Assembly: GCA_021818125.1 (NCBI GenBank)
Contig: JAKAFG010000135.1
Span: 1-5,706 of the forward strand
Direction of reading: 5' to 3'
Length of the DNA: 5,706 bases
From: Pseudomonadota bacterium
GTDB lineage: Bacteria > Pseudomonadota > Gammaproteobacteria > Acidithiobacillales > Acidithiobacillaceae
Shown here: piece by piece, positions 4,540 through 5,706 of the stretch
How positions within the stretch are numbered: the stretch's first letter is position 1
Layout of the letters: the number at the start of each line of letters is the position of its first letter
Notes under the pieces: model-generated
Told to the model about the DNA's origin: nothing
Database searches by the model: none
What the model saw: the letters and a program-made list of their open reading frames with translations, nothing else
Position numbers and translations under genes: made by a program

Positions 4540-5265
4540 TCAGATTGCCGCCTGTCCAAGCAGGTGACCAATCAGCGAGGTGGCAATCATCGAGAGGGCT
4601 CCCCAGACAACAACACGGAGGGCGCCCTTCATCATGGATGCGCCCCCGGCCTTGGCAGCAACCGCACCGAGGATTACCAGCAGCAGAATGGTGGTTGTAA
4701 ACAAGACAGGTAGCACCTCACTGTGAAATACGAAAGCGGCGATCAGCACTGGGAATATGGCACCACATACAAAAGATGCGGCTGAGGCCAAGGCGGCTTC
4801 GCCAGGCCGGGCCTTGGCCATTTCCGTCAGGCCTAGTTCATCACGCGCATGCGCAGCGAGGGGATCACGTTGCATAAGCTGTGCAGCGACTTGCTGAGCC
4901 AGTGCTTCGTCGAGGCCGCGCACCATATAAATATCGCGGAGCTCAAGGAGCTCTTTATCGGGATTCTTCTTCAACTCCCGTCTTTCGATCTCAAGATCTG
5001 CCAACTGGGTATCGGCCTGAGAGCTCACGGACACATATTCACCTGCGGCCATAGAAAAGGCGCCGGCGACCAGCGCCGCAACACCAGCGAGTAAAATTTG
5101 TTCATGGCTCGCTCTCCCGGCCGCCACACCTGCAAGCAGGCTTGCAGTTGAAAGCAGGCCATCGTTGGCACCAAGCACACTGGCTCGTAACCAGCCTATA
5201 TTCCCATGGTGATGGTGTTCTTGGTGGAGCTTGAAAGGGAGCCCGGTTCGTACCATTTTTTGCAT
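4540..5265 (-). CDS. VIT1/CCC1 family iron or manganese transporter
   Basis: This 241-residue membrane protein has the features of the VIT/CCC1 family: GWLRASVLGANDGLLSTASL (24-43) in helix 1, ALVAGAFSMAAGEYVSVSSQ (64-83) in helix 2, a cytoplasmic helical metal-binding region rich in Glu (LEIERREL, 91-98; ELLELRDIYMVRGL, 105-118; ARDELGL, 140-146), and three further helices at about 157-180, 184-204 and 212-237. D35, M72 and E76 are at the positions expected to line the ion path. Family members move Fe2+ or Mn2+ out of the cytosol in exchange for protons. The N-terminus carries HQEHHHHGN (14-22), a His cluster that may add a metal site. AGGAGG (5276-5271) lies 5 bases before the ATG, fixing the start. 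A possible extended -10 promoter lies at 5313-5321. No metal regulator is encoded nearby. The ion carried cannot be told from sequence. Confidence 0.93.
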   Translation of the reverse strand: MQKMVRTGLPFKLHQEHHHHGNIGWLRASVLGANDGLLSTASLLAGVAAGRASHEQILLAGVAALVAGAFSMAAGEYVSVSSQADTQLADLEIERRELKKNPDKELLELRDIYMVRGLDEALAQQVAAQLMQRDPLAAHARDELGLTEMAKARPGEAALASAASFVCGAIFPVLIAAFVFHSEVLPVLFTTTILLLVILGAVAAKAGGASMMKGALRVVVWGALSMIATSLIGHLLGQAAI

Positions 5266-5312
5266 CGTCCCCTCCTATTTGTCGCCCAGCAGTGAAGCTT
5301 TCCGCCCAAAAC

Positions 5313-5321
5313 ATGATACCA
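5313..5321 (-). promoter_or_regulatory. Possible extended -10 promoter of the VIT gene
   Basis: On the minus strand TGG-TATCAT (5321-5313) matches the extended -10 pattern TG-N-TATAAT with one mismatch in the hexamer, about 37 bases before the ribosome site. No good -35 element is present at 16-18 bases, which extended -10 promoters can tolerate. Confidence 0.35.
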
Positions 5322-5485
5322 GAAACCCTTACAGATTTGATTGGACGACTTTTGGGCCCCACTCAATCGCTGAGATGGTGCCTCCGTAGGAAATTTGTAT
5401 GACGCAAAGGCCGACGAGGGCCTTGATACATAACGTCTGATTTAGTCTGGCCGCAGAAAAATTCCCGAATGGCGATAACTCATGG
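5322..5485. other. Flanking stretch without a supported gene
   Basis: No frame here has a convincing ribosome site. The main structure is AAGGCC-GACGAG-GGCCTT (5407-5424), a perfect 6-bp hairpin without a U-run. A 67-codon minus-strand frame (5532-5329, GTG start) lacks a ribosome site and family features. Confidence 0.4.
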
Positions 5486-5514
5486 TTGACATCTCCGTTT
5501 TCTGCCGGTACAAA
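5486..5514 (+). promoter_or_regulatory. Sigma70-like promoter
   Basis: TTGACA (5486-5491) is a full consensus -35, followed after exactly 17 bases by TACAAA (5509-5514), four of six -10 matches. It points right, toward an AGGAGG site and a 22-codon ORF. Confidence 0.45.
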
Positions 5515-5549
5515 GGCCCCTGAATTCTTCACACAGGAGGGCCAGCGAC

Positions 5550-5618
5550 TTGGACAGTGACCCTAGTTGCTTTCACAAAGCACCGTTGCAGTTCGTAGAT
5601 CGGGTCATCCTGGCATAG
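5550..5618 (+). CDS. Tentative 22-codon leader peptide or small protein
   Basis: AGGAGG (5535-5540) is nine bases before a TTG at 5550 opening a frame that reads MDSDPSCFHKAPLQFVDRVI then LA and a TAG at 5616-5618. The promoter at 5486-5514 and the hairpins starting at 5628 make a compact transcription unit. No family is recognised. A GTG 16 bases from the ribosome site gives an alternative 13-codon frame, and two minus-strand frames are open through here from the right edge, so the call rests only on the order of signals. Confidence 0.25.
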   Translation: MDSDPSCFHKAPLQFVDRVILA

Positions 5619-5627
5619 TTGCTGTTG

Positions 5628-5663
5628 CCATCACCCGGTCCTCGGGTGATGGAATATTTCCAT
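5628..5663 (+). promoter_or_regulatory. Two overlapping, mutually exclusive hairpins
   Basis: CCATCACCCG (5628-5637) and CGGGTGATGG (5643-5652) form a perfect 10-bp stem with a 5-base loop. ATGGAA (5649-5654) and TTCCAT (5658-5663) form a second perfect stem that reuses four bases of the first stem's right arm, so only one can form at a time. There is no U-run after either. This suits an attenuator-like switch or a terminator variant, or a DNA operator; the sequence does not decide. Confidence 0.45.
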
Positions 5664-5706
5664 TCGTTATCGTTGTTTTGTGCGCGCTGCCGTGAGTGCG
5701 TCTCAG

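Noticed and set aside
5329..5532. 67-codon minus-strand frame upstream of the VIT gene
   Set aside because: GTG start without a ribosome site and no recognisable family.
5573..5706. Two minus-strand frames open from the right edge (ending at 5605 and 5573)
   Set aside because: Only 33-44 codons each with no family resemblance; open frames of this length are expected by chance, though one could be the end of a gene lying to the right.

Overview
The window holds a run of minus-strand genes (about 1-3141), then a plus-strand membrane protein gene (3241-3912), a roughly 600-base stretch with only tiny candidate ORFs, a minus-strand metal transporter gene (4540-5265) and a right-hand flank with no clear gene but interesting signals. 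It is bacterial DNA, probably from a gammaproteobacterium or a relative: the HU, TraR/DksA-type zinc-finger, Bax-inhibitor-1 and VIT-type proteins all read as proteobacterial, and the Shine-Dalgarno and sigma70-like signals fit. The mixture of a TraR-like protein, a superinfection-immunity-type protein, nucleoid proteins and orphan proteins resembles an accessory region such as an integrative element, plasmid-derived segment or genomic island. An Acidithiobacillus-like acidophile is my guess from overall feel only; nothing in the window proves it. No integrase, relaxase, transposase, tRNA or CRISPR array is visible.

Minus-strand block, in order of transcription (right to left): a promoter at 3164-3191 leads into a small superinfection-immunity (Imm) family membrane protein (3141-2869), then a Gln-rich protein with an ambiguous start (2820-2362). 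A gap with a 16-bp tandem repeat follows (2233-2303). Next come an unrecognised 244-residue protein (2175-1441), overlapped by ATGA with the ruins of an IHF-alpha-like gene (1444-1201), then a promoter with an adjacent palindrome (1118-1170), an intact HU gene (1088-813), a coiled-coil basic protein read from the same transcript (810-448), a 9-bp perfect hairpin (387-412), and a TraR/DksA-type zinc-finger gene that runs off the left edge (249-1).

The clearest discovery is the IHF-like pseudogene. It looks like an intact 71-residue ORF, but only its first 38 residues are in the family frame. The rest of the IHF domain continues in the other two frames with at least one internal stop and two frame changes. 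The intact HU gene and the coiled-coil protein with an RGRR tail lie directly downstream, so this was a cluster of DNA-architecture genes.

Right part: the Bax-inhibitor-1 family gene (3241-3912) and the VIT/CCC1 transporter gene (5265-4540) converge on 3913-4539. That gap has a symmetric repeat/palindrome arrangement (3957-4003), several hairpins, and two tandem tiny plus-strand ORFs with Shine-Dalgarno sequences (4099-4287, 4298-4393), the first with its ribosome site inside a possible stem. In the right flank, a good plus-strand promoter, an AGGAGG site, a 22-codon ORF and two mutually exclusive hairpins (5486-5663) resemble a leader/attenuator or small-gene unit.
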